This document shows, piece after piece, positions 1-7,391 of a DNA stretch of 44,561 nt; the stretch's first letter is position 1; each line of letters starts with the position of its first letter. A program made the position numbers and the translations under genes. This stretch comes from Bacteroidia bacterium (GTDB taxonomy: Bacteria > Bacteroidota > Bacteroidia > Flavobacteriales > Flavobacteriaceae). Where the stretch lies: contig JAUIIU010000017.1 of the NCBI GenBank assembly GCA_030431695.1, positions 1 to 44,561 of the forward strand, written 5' to 3'. The notes under the pieces were generated by a model. That model was not told where the DNA came from. It saw nothing but the letters and a program-made list of their open reading frames with translations, and ran no database searches.

Positions 1-1
1 G

Positions 2-268
2 GTCAACGCCTGCCTGAACGGCACGGAAACTTCATCGCCTTTCAGCTATGGAGGCCCGTTAACAGAAGCTGTACTCATGGGGAATCTTGCTATCAAGGCA
101 TTTCAGTATAAGGAACTGAAAGAAGGCAAGAATCACGGCGACTGGGCACCTTATAATTACCCGGGTCGCCGCACTATTCTATGGGATGGTGATGCAATGA
201 AGGTCACTAACTACGAACACGCCAACAGCTGGGTAAAACGAGATTACCGCAGCGGCTGGGAATTGTGA
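2..268 (+). CDS. Gfo/Idh/MocA-family oxidoreductase, C-terminal end (partial)
   Basis: The reading frame is open from base 2 to a TGA at 266-268 and its start lies outside the window, so only about 88 residues are visible. Residues encoded at 47-100 (YGGPLTEAVLMGNLAIKA) match the C-terminal pattern of Gfo/Idh/MocA oxidoreductases of the secreted, sugar-acting kind common in Bacteroidota (GPLTE.VLLGN.A.R). The NAD-binding N-terminal half is not visible, so substrate and export signal cannot be judged. The internal ATG at 77 is not the real start, because the family pattern continues upstream of it. The gene converges on gapdh with only two bases between the stop codons. Confidence 0.72.
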   Translation, partial: VNACLNGTETSSPFSYGGPLTEAVLMGNLAIKAFQYKELKEGKNHGDWAPYNYPGRRTILWDGDAMKVTNYEHANSWVKRDYRSGWEL

Positions 269-270
269 TC

Positions 271-1719
271 CTAGTAATAGGTATACCTTCTTACCTTCGA
301 AATGTATTTTGCTAATCGGATCACCTGGTGGCTATAGCCGTATTCGTTATCATACCAAACGTATAACACCACATTCTTTCCGTCATTAGCAACGATGGTC
401 GCATTACTATCGAAAATGGCAGGAGCCGAAGATCCCACAATATCCGAAGAGACCAGTTCGTTATTCAATGAATATTTGATCTGCTCAACAAGGTCGCCTT
501 CCAGGGCGTATTTCTTCATGATGGTATTCAGCGCATCGATAGAAGTCTTGTTCTCCAATTCCAGTTTCAGGATGGCCAGCGATCCGTTTGGAACGGGTAC
601 CCTGATCGCATTGGATGTCAGTTTACCTTCGAAAGATGGCAATGCCTTTGATACCGCACTTCCGGCACCGGTTTCGGTAATCACCATATTAAGGGCCGCC
701 GCACGTCCGCGACGGTATTTCTTGTGCATATTGTCAACCAGGTTCTGGTCGTTGGTATAGGCATGAATGGTTTCAAGATGCCCCTGCACAACTCCGAAAG
801 AGTCTTCGATCGCCTTTAATACAGGCGTTATAGCATTTGTGGTACAGGATGCAGCAGAAAAGATATCTACCTTATTAGGGTCGTATTCCCTGTGATTCAC
901 TCCGTGAACGATATTCGGAACTCCTTTACCGGGCGCAGTGAGTAATACCTTTGATACTCCTTTAGCCTTTAGGTGTCTGGCCAGGGCCTCTTCTGTTCTG
1001 AATGCTCCTGTATTGTCGATCACCAATGCATCTTCAATTCCAAAGGGAGTATAATCGATCTCCTCGGGTGCATTCGCACTGATCATGTGAACCGTGGTCC
1101 CGTTAATGATCAAAGCGCTGTTCTCAAGGTCGGCACGAACGGTCCCCGGAAACTCACCGTGTACAGAATCGTGCTGAAGTAATGAAGCTCGTTTCTCGAG
1201 TACAGTCTGATCCACGGCTCCACGGGTAACGATGGCGCGTAGGCGCATCTGACTTCCCTGGCCGGTCCTTGTCATGAGTTCGCGCGCTAGTAAACGTCCA
1301 ATTCTACCAAACCCATAGAGAACTACATCCTTGGGAACGATGCTTTCGGTCTTTTTTGCACCTTTCAGCTTGTTGCTCACAAATGCCATGGCATCTTCGT
1401 ACTGGTTGTCCTCCAGGTGATATTCGTAGGTGAGTTTACCGATATCCAGCTTAGCCGGGGGCAGATCCAGTGTTCGGATGGCCTGGGCTATCTCTACGGA
1501 ATCGAAGATGGATATGGGTTTTTGAACGAATTCACCGGCATATTCATGCAGGTTGAGGATCTCGCTTACATTGCGGTCGATCAATTGATTTCTGAATAAA
1601 ACAAGCTCGATAGAACGGTCGTACCAAAGGTCACTTACGATCTTGATAAACTCTACAGTTGCCTTGCGGCGGTCGGTTTGGAAGGAAAGTTCTTTTTCGT
1701 AAACTTCGTCGAAACTCAT
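271..1719 (-). CDS. gap: Glyceraldehyde-3-phosphate dehydrogenase, long form with N-terminal extension
   Basis: This encodes 482 residues, while ordinary GAPDH has about 335. The phosphorylating GAPDH core begins near residue 130, with the NAD-binding GFGRIGR at 136-142. The catalytic cysteine is Cys292 in SAASCTTNAITPV, and the C-terminus has the usual WYDNEYGYSHQV. It interconverts glyceraldehyde-3-phosphate and 1,3-bisphosphoglycerate in the cytoplasm. The first 130 residues are a mostly helical, charged extension that I do not recognise as a separate domain; similar long GAPDHs occur in Bacteroidota. It stands alone on the minus strand, 135 bases downstream of the htrA-like gene, with a terminator hairpin between them. 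A TACTTTTG element lies 31 bases upstream of the start. Whether it works in glycolysis or gluconeogenesis cannot be read from the sequence. Confidence 0.93.
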   Translation of the reverse strand: MSFDEVYEKELSFQTDRRKATVEFIKIVSDLWYDRSIELVLFRNQLIDRNVSEILNLHEYAGEFVQKPISIFDSVEIAQAIRTLDLPPAKLDIGKLTYEYHLEDNQYEDAMAFVSNKLKGAKKTESIVPKDVVLYGFGRIGRLLARELMTRTGQGSQMRLRAIVTRGAVDQTVLEKRASLLQHDSVHGEFPGTVRADLENSALIINGTTVHMISANAPEEIDYTPFGIEDALVIDNTGAFRTEEALARHLKAKGVSKVLLTAPGKGVPNIVHGVNHREYDPNKVDIFSAASCTTNAITPVLKAIEDSFGVVQGHLETIHAYTNDQNLVDNMHKKYRRGRAAALNMVITETGAGSAVSKALPSFEGKLTSNAIRVPVPNGSLAILKLELENKTSIDALNTIMKKYALEGDLVEQIKYSLNNELVSSDIVGSSAPAIFDSNATIVANDGKNVVLYVWYDNEYGYSHQVIRLAKYISKVRRYTYY

Positions 1720-1750
1720 GGGTGCTTTTTTAGGGGTTTTAAATTCGCTG

Positions 1751-1758
1751 CAAAAGTA
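1751..1758 (-). promoter_or_regulatory. Candidate -7 promoter element of gap
   Basis: The minus strand reads TACTTTTG, a full match to the Bacteroidota -7 consensus TAnnTTTG, 31 bases upstream of the gap start codon. No TTG is found at the expected -33 distance, so the call rests on the -7 element alone. Confidence 0.4.
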
Positions 1759-1799
1759 TTGAATTCAAACGTTTTCGTAAAAGATATTTGTAAAAATAA

Positions 1800-1832
1800 A
1801 TACCCCTTCGAATACAAATTCCGAAGGGGTAT
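1800..1832 (-). terminator. Rho-independent terminator of the htrA-like gene
   Basis: An 11-bp perfect stem (1800-1810 paired with 1822-1832, core TACCCCTTCG/CGAAGGGGTA) lies 22 bases past the htrA-like stop codon. On the minus strand it is followed by TTTATTTTTA. It separates the protease gene from gap. Confidence 0.75.
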
Positions 1833-1854
1833 CTTCTTCAGTATAAAAATCAAC

Positions 1855-3258
1855 TTATCTGAAGATGAATGAGTTCAGTTCTCCATCTCTGTTGATGAAG
1901 GTGAGCTTGATATCGTCATTACCACTGATCCTGCTCATAATACGTTTTACATCGTCAATATTGTCGACAGACTGATCATTGATCTTAGTGATCAGGATGC
2001 CTCCCAGGTCATATTTCTGCATGTCACGGGTCAAAGCTCTACTCACTTTCACACCGCCATTCACCCCGAATCGACTTAGGTCTTCCCTGTTTGCGTTGCG
2101 AAGTTCGAGTCCGATCTGCTCCAGTTCATAAGTTTCCAGTTTGACAAGTGTCACCGGGATCACCTTTTTTCTGCCGTTCCGGATCACTGTTACGTCCACA
2201 ACATCATTCGGCCGCTTTGATCCCAGGTAACCTGTGAGGTCCGAGAATTTGCCTACTTTATAACCATCCAGTCCCTGGATGATATCACCTTCACGAATTC
2301 CGCTTTTGTCGGCACCGCTTCCATTTTCCACACCACCAACTATCACTCCTTCCGTCTCGTTGATCCCAAGTTGTTCGGCAATGTTCGAGTTCAGATTCCG
2401 GCCCTGGATTCCCAGGATCCCTCGTTGCACATCACCGTATTCCATAATGTCTTCGATGATCTTTCGTGCATTGTTTGAAGGAACGGCGAAAGAATAGCCC
2501 ACATACGATCCAGTTTCAGAAGTAATTGCAGTGTTGATACCTACCAATTCTCCTCTGATATTTACAAGTGCGCCACCACTGTTCCCGCGATTTACGGCAG
2601 CATCGGTTTGAATGAAGGATTGCGGATTGGCATCAAATTCATTGAGGTCACGCGCTTTTGCACTCACTATCCCGGCGGTAACCGTAGAGGTAAGATTGAA
2701 TGGATTTCCAACGGCCAGAACCCATTCCCCAATGCGAAGTTCGTTGGAGTCGCCAAAAGGAACAAAGGGGAGTTTTTCGTCCGGGTCGATCTTGATCAGC
2801 GCTATATCGGTCTTGGCATCGGTGCCGATCAGTTCTGCCGAATAGGTCTTATTGTCATTCAAGGTAACTTCGAGTTGAGCCGCGTTGGCGATCACGTGGT
2901 TATTTGTGACTATATAGCCATCGGGTGTGATTATCACCCCGCTCCCGGCACCTTCTACCGCCCTAGGTTCGCCACCACCGAAATAGTATTCCATTAAATT
3001 GGAAGGTTGACGACTGATCATCGTATTTTTTACGTGTACTACGGCGTTCACCGTCTTTTCAGCGGCTTCGACGAAGTCGATATTTGTCTCGGTCAGTCCT
3101 GTAGTGAAAGTGGTGGGGATGAACGAGGTAGTTTCAGGAGTGGTGAGGACCACCGTTTCTTGCTTGTCTTCGATCAATTTATAACCCCCAAGCGTTATAG
3201 CGCCTGCAATGAGCGCCACGGAAAGTAGTTTGACTGTCTGTTTCATTTGCGCATTCAT
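1855..3258 (-). CDS. HtrA/DegP-type periplasmic serine protease with two PDZ domains
   Basis: This 467-residue protein has an N-terminal hydrophobic signal/anchor at about residues 8-25. The trypsin-like domain carries a complete triad: His121 (TNNHVI), Asp151 (TDIALIKI) and Ser227 (RGNSGGALV). Two PDZ domains follow, at about 280-370 and 390-465. This is the DegP/DegQ/DegS arrangement: a periplasmic protease and chaperone that clears misfolded envelope proteins. Length and two PDZ domains favour DegP/DegQ over the single-PDZ DegS. The start at 3258 is followed by another in-frame ATG at 3246 that fits equally well. It is a single-gene unit, with a terminator downstream and the divergent dapF 105 bases upstream. 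Calling it degP or degQ would go beyond the sequence. Confidence 0.94.
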   Translation of the reverse strand: MNAQMKQTVKLLSVALIAGAITLGGYKLIEDKQETVVLTTPETTSFIPTTFTTGLTETNIDFVEAAEKTVNAVVHVKNTMISRQPSNLMEYYFGGGEPRAVEGAGSGVIITPDGYIVTNNHVIANAAQLEVTLNDNKTYSAELIGTDAKTDIALIKIDPDEKLPFVPFGDSNELRIGEWVLAVGNPFNLTSTVTAGIVSAKARDLNEFDANPQSFIQTDAAVNRGNSGGALVNIRGELVGINTAITSETGSYVGYSFAVPSNNARKIIEDIMEYGDVQRGILGIQGRNLNSNIAEQLGINETEGVIVGGVENGSGADKSGIREGDIIQGLDGYKVGKFSDLTGYLGSKRPNDVVDVTVIRNGRKKVIPVTLVKLETYELEQIGLELRNANREDLSRFGVNGGVKVSRALTRDMQKYDLGGILITKINDQSVDNIDDVKRIMSRISGNDDIKLTFINRDGELNSFIFR

Positions 3259-3350
3259 TTATTTAAAGTTAACAATTATAAGACGAAAATATTTCTTCAG
3301 AATTTCACTTTTAACGTCCATTTAACAACGGCAGTTCCTGTAATTTAGAA

Positions 3351-3358
3351 TACCTTTG
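3351..3358 (+). promoter_or_regulatory. -7 promoter element abutting the dapF start
   Basis: TACCTTTG is a full match to TAnnTTTG and lies five bases before the dapF ATG. Transcription from it would begin at or within a few bases of the start codon. No TTG at the usual -33 distance. Confidence 0.45.
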
Positions 3359-3363
3359 TCGGG

Positions 3364-4137
3364 ATGCCTCTTGAATTCTATAAATACCAGGGTACCGGTA
3401 ACGATTTCATCTTGATTGACAATCGTCGTGAATTTTTCCCCAAAAATAATACCAAATTGGTGGCTCAAATGTGCGACCGAAAATTTGGCATAGGGGCTGA
3501 CGGATTGATACTTCTTGAAGGACATTCCGACCTGGATTTTCGCATGGTGTATTATAATTCCGACGGTAATCTTAGCAGTATGTGTGGCAATGGCGGCAGA
3601 TGTATCACGCATTTTGCGAGTTACCTCGGGATCATTGGATCCGACACAACATTCGAAGCAGTAGATGGAACGCACGAAGCCAGTATTTCGGTGGGCGTAG
3701 TGTCGTTGAAGATGAATGACGTCCGTGCTGTTGAAGTACATCCCGGGCATTTATATGTGGATACCGGATCTCCACACCATGTCACCAGGGTTGATCAACT
3801 TCAGGAATATGATGTGTTTAATACAGGTAAGGCGATTCGAACCGAACGCTACGGAAAGGAAGGAGCTAATGTGAATTTTGTTTCGAAGATATCTCCTTCG
3901 GAATTTGGTGTTCGTACCTACGAGAGAGGTGTGGAGGACGAAACCCTTTCCTGCGGAACAGGCGTGACCGCAGTCGCTCTGGCGATGTACGAATCGGGAG
4001 AGGCAGATTCCGAAGAGATCACCCTCAGAACACCGGGAGGGGAGCTAAAGGTTCGGTTTAAAAAAACAGGGAACGGCTACACCGACATATACCTGATCGG
4101 TCCCGCGGTACAAGTCTTTAAAGGAACCTGGCCATGA
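3364..4137 (+). CDS. dapF: Diaminopimelate epimerase
   Basis: This 257-residue protein interconverts LL- and meso-diaminopimelate, supplying lysine and the peptidoglycan cross-linking residue. Both catalytic cysteines are visible in their family motifs: Cys74 in MCGNGGRC and Cys197 in SCGTGVTAVA. The N-terminal FYKYQGTGNDFI is also typical, and the length is normal. It is the first gene of a tight set: its TGA overlaps the ATG of the following GNAT gene (ATGA), and mltG follows. This groups precursor synthesis with glycan-strand processing. The start is fixed by the conserved N-terminus and by the promoter-like element just upstream. The lysine-branch partner dapA lies 15 kb away at 19315. 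Confidence 0.97.
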   Translation: MPLEFYKYQGTGNDFILIDNRREFFPKNNTKLVAQMCDRKFGIGADGLILLEGHSDLDFRMVYYNSDGNLSSMCGNGGRCITHFASYLGIIGSDTTFEAVDGTHEASISVGVVSLKMNDVRAVEVHPGHLYVDTGSPHHVTRVDQLQEYDVFNTGKAIRTERYGKEGANVNFVSKISPSEFGVRTYERGVEDETLSCGTGVTAVALAMYESGEADSEEITLRTPGGELKVRFKKTGNGYTDIYLIGPAVQVFKGTWP

Positions 4138-4670
4138 ACACACTGAAAAGCGATACACTGGTACTTCGGGCCCTTGAGAAAACCGATCTCGACCTGCTCT
4201 ATGCATTGGAGAATGACGAGTCGGTTTGGGAGGTGAGCAATACAACTACTCCCTATTCGAAATACGTACTGAAACAGTACCTGGACAACGCACATCGGGA
4301 TATTTTCGAGGTGAAGCAGTTGCGACTTGTAATTTGTATTGCTGAAGAAGATAAGGCCATTGGTTTTGTGGACCTGTTCGATTTCGAGCCCAAACACGGC
4401 AGGGCAGGTGTGGGCATAGTGGTATTCGACCAGGGTGAGAGAAACAAGGGCTACGCCTCCGAAGCACTCCGGATGATCTCCAGATATGCTTTCACTCATT
4501 TGAAACTCCACCAGCTTTACGCCAATATTTCTGACGACAACAGCGTTAGTATACAACTGTTTGAAAAGCTGGGCTACACTTTGTCCGGTACCAAAAGGGA
4601 CTGGATCAATTCAGGAAAAGGATATAAGAACGAACTGCTCTATCAATTAATTCATGACAAAGAATCTTAA
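4134..4670 (+). CDS. GNAT-family N-acetyltransferase (RimJ/RimL-like)
   Basis: This 178-residue protein has one acetyltransferase domain. The acetyl-CoA-binding loop is at about residues 103-108 (GERNKGYASEALRM), and the C-terminal half has the NxxSxxLFEKLGY-type pattern (NSVSIQLFEKLGYTLSG) seen in RimJ/RimL-like enzymes acting on protein N-termini or small amines. The acceptor cannot be predicted. The start overlaps the dapF stop by four bases, and its 3' end overlaps the mltG start by 17 bases, so the three genes are probably translated from one transcript. A role in cell-wall metabolism would be inference from position only. Confidence 0.88.
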   Translation: MNTLKSDTLVLRALEKTDLDLLYALENDESVWEVSNTTTPYSKYVLKQYLDNAHRDIFEVKQLRLVICIAEEDKAIGFVDLFDFEPKHGRAGVGIVVFDQGERNKGYASEALRMISRYAFTHLKLHQLYANISDDNSVSIQLFEKLGYTLSGTKRDWINSGKGYKNELLYQLIHDKES

Positions 4671-5703
4671 ACGCGTTATTTGGTCGGTGCTGATCCTCGG
4701 GCTGGTTGCCATGGCAATTTTTGCCTGGTTTGTCTATGGTGCCGTGCTTTCACCGAATACGGCATTCAACAATAATGAAGCCCATGTTTACATTCCAACC
4801 GATGCAACCTTCAGCGAGGTGATGACTGAACTCGAGCCTTTGCTCAAGGACGGTGAATCCTTCAGGATGGTCGCAGATCGCAAGGGATATAGTTCAAATA
4901 TAAAACCCGGTCATTATGTACTTCGGAAGGGGATGAGCAACAACGATATCATCAATACACTTCGCATTGATAATCGTCCTATACAAGTGAAATTCAATAA
5001 CCAGGAACGCCTTGAGAACCTGGCAGGGGTGATCGCATCCCAGATCGAGGCTGATAGCCTTTCCCTGATTACCGTGATGAAGGATACTGCTTTCCTTGAT
5101 GAGGCCGGTCACACAGACGATTCGGCGCTGGCAATGTATCTTCCGAATACCTATGAACTGTACTGGAATACATCTGCAGTGGAATTCTGTAAGCGCATGA
5201 AGGAAGAATACGTCAAATACTGGAACGAGGACCGCAAGGCAAAGGCGAGTGCCATAGGCCTTAAGCCGGAAGAAGTGATCTCCCTGGCGGCGATAGTTCA
5301 GAAAGAAACCGCGAAGGTGGACGAACGCCCAAGGGTTGCTGGCTTATACGTTAACCGAATTAAAAGGGGAATGCTCCTTCAGGCAGATCCCACGGTGATC
5401 TACGCTAAGAAAAAGGCAGAAAAAGATTTCGACCAGGTGATCAAACGGGTGCTCTATCGCGACCTGGAACTGGATTCACCTTACAATACATATAAATATA
5501 CGGGAGTACCGCCGGGACCTATTTCAATGCCCGACCTGTCTTCGATCAACGCGGTGCTAAACCACGAGGATCACGACTATATCTTTATGGTTGCGGACGT
5601 TTCGAATCCCGGGTATCACAAATTTGCCAAGACCCTTGCGCAACACAACCGGAACCGAGCTGAGTACGTGAGGTGGATCAACGGCCAGGGTGTAAATCGT
5701 TGA
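4654..5703 (+). CDS. mltG: Endolytic murein transglycosylase MltG (YceG-like)
   Basis: This 349-residue inner-membrane protein has one transmembrane helix at about residues 8-28 and a YceG-like periplasmic domain. The motif LAAIVQKETAK places the catalytic glutamate at Glu218, and the downstream ADPTVIYAKKK and YNTYKYTGVPPGPI motifs are family hallmarks. MltG cleaves nascent glycan strands and is thought to set their length at the site of synthesis. The start overlaps the GNAT gene by 17 bases; no other Met precedes the membrane helix, so ATG 4654 is the best start. It ends the dapF-GNAT-mltG set. No convincing terminator follows, although a weak GGG...CCC repeat lies near 5740. Confidence 0.95.
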   Translation: MTKNLKRVIWSVLILGLVAMAIFAWFVYGAVLSPNTAFNNNEAHVYIPTDATFSEVMTELEPLLKDGESFRMVADRKGYSSNIKPGHYVLRKGMSNNDIINTLRIDNRPIQVKFNNQERLENLAGVIASQIEADSLSLITVMKDTAFLDEAGHTDDSALAMYLPNTYELYWNTSAVEFCKRMKEEYVKYWNEDRKAKASAIGLKPEEVISLAAIVQKETAKVDERPRVAGLYVNRIKRGMLLQADPTVIYAKKKAEKDFDQVIKRVLYRDLELDSPYNTYKYTGVPPGPISMPDLSSINAVLNHEDHDYIFMVADVSNPGYHKFAKTLAQHNRNRAEYVRWINGQGVNR

Positions 5704-5992
5704 TTTTCATCTAAAATTCGAGTAAGAGTATAAAAAGGGAGATCTGCCCGTTTCCACTGTTATAAATATTAGTTAAAATTTAAGTTTAACAACTTTGAGA
5801 TGTTCATAACATAGTTGATTGTTTTTGAACGAATTAGCAATTTCACCTCTATTTCAATGCTAAATTTGCAATTAATGTAATTTTTTGCTGTTTAGATGAA
5901 AATTCCCACAAAAGTAAACCTTAACAAACATTAACAATCGTCATGTAAAAATCTGTGATTCAGTCGTATATTTGCAGGCTGAAATTTGAGAA
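5704..5992. other. AT-rich intergenic region, largest gap in the window
   Basis: I find no credible ORF or RNA gene here. It holds a 6-bp inverted repeat (GTTAAA at 5772-5777, TTTAAC at 5785-5790), which could be an operator but could be chance in AT-rich DNA. There are two full TAnnTTTG matches: TAAATTTG at 5861-5868 and TATATTTG at 5967-5974. The second is well placed for the next gene. Confidence 0.5.
5967..5974 (+). promoter_or_regulatory. -7 promoter element of the lysozyme-fold-like gene
   Basis: TATATTTG matches TAnnTTTG. It lies 18 bases before ATG 5993 and 48 before ATG 6023. The -33 region shows only a TG, no TTG. Confidence 0.45.
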
Positions 5993-6664
5993 ATGTATAG
6001 TCACTTCTCAGAAGCTAAAAAAATGAGACGTAAGTTATTGCGAATTAGTTTATTAGTGATCATCGCCCTCGGAGCTATGACGACCTTTTCATTTAAGAAA
6101 AACCAGTCGCTCACATACTTCGATACAGGTGGAATGGAATTGTTCTTCACGGTACCCTGTGCCGATGAGGTGGAACTGTTGGAGACACCCCTGAACCATG
6201 ACCTATTCTTGGGTAAGACCTATGTAGGATTTAAACAGGCCCTTGGATTCAAGGAATCTCGTAACAATTACAAGACTATCAACGAATACGGGTATATGGG
6301 TAAATACCAGTTCGGGAAGGGAACCCTGAATATGATTGGTATTTACAATTCCAGTGCTTTTCTGAATGACACTAAATTGCAGGAGCAGGCGTTCGACGCC
6401 TATACTTCCAGGAACAAGTGGATCCTCAGAAGGGATATAGACCGTTACGTTGGCCGATACATAGATGGTGTGAAGGTGACGGAGTCTGGTATCCTGGCCG
6501 CCGCTCACCTGGCTGGCGCCGGTAATGTGAAAAAATACCTCAGAAGTGGTGGTGCCATTGGATTCAGTGATGCATTCGGAACTTCGATACGATATTACCT
6601 GAAGAAATTTTCGGGCTACGACACCTCTTGGGTGGAGGCCGATCAACAGGCGAAAGTTTTATAG
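5993..6664 (+). CDS. Secreted lysozyme/transglycosylase-fold-like protein
   Basis: This 223-residue protein has a basic N-terminus and a hydrophobic segment (RISLLVIIALGAMTTF, about residues 17-32) that fits a signal peptide or anchor. The segment around residues 86-112 contains ESRNNYK, then YGYMGKYQFGKGTL. It resembles the E-S/R-x-x-x-Y...GxYQF..GTL pattern of lysozyme-fold peptidoglycan hydrolases, with Glu88 as the candidate catalytic acid. The match is to a motif, not a full family, so hydrolase activity is inference. The second ATG at 6023 would give a signal-peptide-like start (MRRKLLRISLL) and is about as likely as 5993. The location just after mltG fits a cell-wall role. Confidence 0.68.
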   Translation: MYSHFSEAKKMRRKLLRISLLVIIALGAMTTFSFKKNQSLTYFDTGGMELFFTVPCADEVELLETPLNHDLFLGKTYVGFKQALGFKESRNNYKTINEYGYMGKYQFGKGTLNMIGIYNSSAFLNDTKLQEQAFDAYTSRNKWILRRDIDRYVGRYIDGVKVTESGILAAAHLAGAGNVKKYLRSGGAIGFSDAFGTSIRYYLKKFSGYDTSWVEADQQAKVL

Positions 6665-6671
6665 TTATAAG

Positions 6672-7385
6672 TTATTTTTGGATGATGAACAAGGTGGGCC
6701 TTTTATTTAGGTCCACCTTTTTATTTTTCCACTCATCTGCCGTCAGAGTTGCAATAAACTCGGTAGGTAACGTGATGTCGCAGGCAACACAGATCCGGGT
6801 ACTTCCCATAACTGTACTTATTATACTCTCCAGCATTTGGTTGTTTCGGTAAGGGGTCTCGATGAACAACTGGGATTGCCCCGCCTCTTCCGAAAGACGT
6901 TCCAGGCGCTTGATCTCCTTTCTTCGTTCCCGCTTATCGATCGGTAAATAGCCATTGAAGGCAAAATTCTGCCCGTTGAAACCACTGGCCATCATCGCAA
7001 GTAATATACTGGAAGGACCAACCAGCGGGACCACTTTTATTCCTTGCCGATGTGCTTCAGCTACGACATTGGCTCCGGGATCGGCAATTCCGGGGCAACC
7101 TGCGTCACTGATCACACCCACATCCAGCCCCTGATGACAGGGTGAGAGCATATCGGGGATCTCGGACTCGTCCGTATATTTATTGATAAGCATGAACTGC
7201 AGGTCTGGCTGAGATTTCCTGGGAACGATGTTTTTAATGAATCTGCGTGCCGACTTCTCGTGCTCCACGATATAATAGTCGATCTCCTCTACTGCTTTTT
7301 TTACGAGCAATGGCAGTACTTCCAGGGGAGGAGTTTCGCCCAGTGTACAGGGGATCAGATATAAATTACCTTTTGCAGGTTCCAT
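6672..7385 (-). CDS. RsmI-like SAM-dependent methyltransferase (tetrapyrrole-methylase fold)
   Basis: This 237-residue protein has the two-lobed fold of the corrin/porphyrin methylase superfamily in its RsmI-related branch. Visible motifs are the N-terminal GNLYLIPCTLGE, VGVISDAGCPGIADPGA near residues 87-102, and LVGPSSILLAMMASG. RsmI methylates the 2'-OH of C1402 in 16S rRNA. This protein is shorter than RsmI (about 280), lacks its C-terminal domain, and carries ETPYRNN instead of the more usual E.PHR, so the target may differ. It begins just past the end of the T9SS sugar dehydrogenase gene and is probably cotranscribed with it. A terminator for the convergent gene lies inside its last codons. 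Confidence 0.85.
   Translation of the reverse strand: MEPAKGNLYLIPCTLGETPPLEVLPLLVKKAVEEIDYYIVEHEKSARRFIKNIVPRKSQPDLQFMLINKYTDESEIPDMLSPCHQGLDVGVISDAGCPGIADPGANVVAEAHRQGIKVVPLVGPSSILLAMMASGFNGQNFAFNGYLPIDKRERRKEIKRLERLSEEAGQSQLFIETPYRNNQMLESIISTVMGSTRICVACDITLPTEFIATLTADEWKNKKVDLNKRPTLFIIQK
6691..6719 (+). terminator. Terminator hairpin inside the 3' end of the RsmI-like gene
   Basis: AAGGTGGGCC (6691-6700) pairs with GGTCCACCTT (6710-6719) over 10 bp with one G-T wobble, and TTTATTTTT follows on the plus strand. It sits 27 bases past the stop of the lysozyme-fold-like gene but within the last 16 codons of the convergent methyltransferase gene. Confidence 0.7.
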
Positions 7386-7391
7386 GATGTT

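Noticed and set aside
395-760. Open frame of 121 codons on the plus strand inside gap
   Set aside because: It lies antisense to a full GAPDH coding region with intact catalytic motifs, and its translation has no family pattern.
2608-2997. Open frame of 129 codons on the plus strand opposite the htrA-like gene
   Set aside because: Shadow of the protease gene on the other strand; no start context or recognisable domain.
4077-4556. Minus-strand open frame of 159 codons across the GNAT gene
   Set aside because: It is antisense to dapF and the GNAT gene, whose motifs are intact; no promoter or domain.
5738-5752. GGG...CCC repeat after mltG as a terminator
   Set aside because: Very short stem without a clear T-run.
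5772-5790. Inverted repeat GTTAAA-N7-TTTAAC as an operator
   Set aside because: Six-base AT-rich palindromes are expected by chance in this region, and no regulator gene is adjacent; listed only inside the intergenic entry.
5861-5868. TAAATTTG as a second promoter in the large gap
   Set aside because: No gene starts within a reasonable distance downstream of it other than the one served by the better-placed element at 5967; chance match likely in AT-rich DNA.
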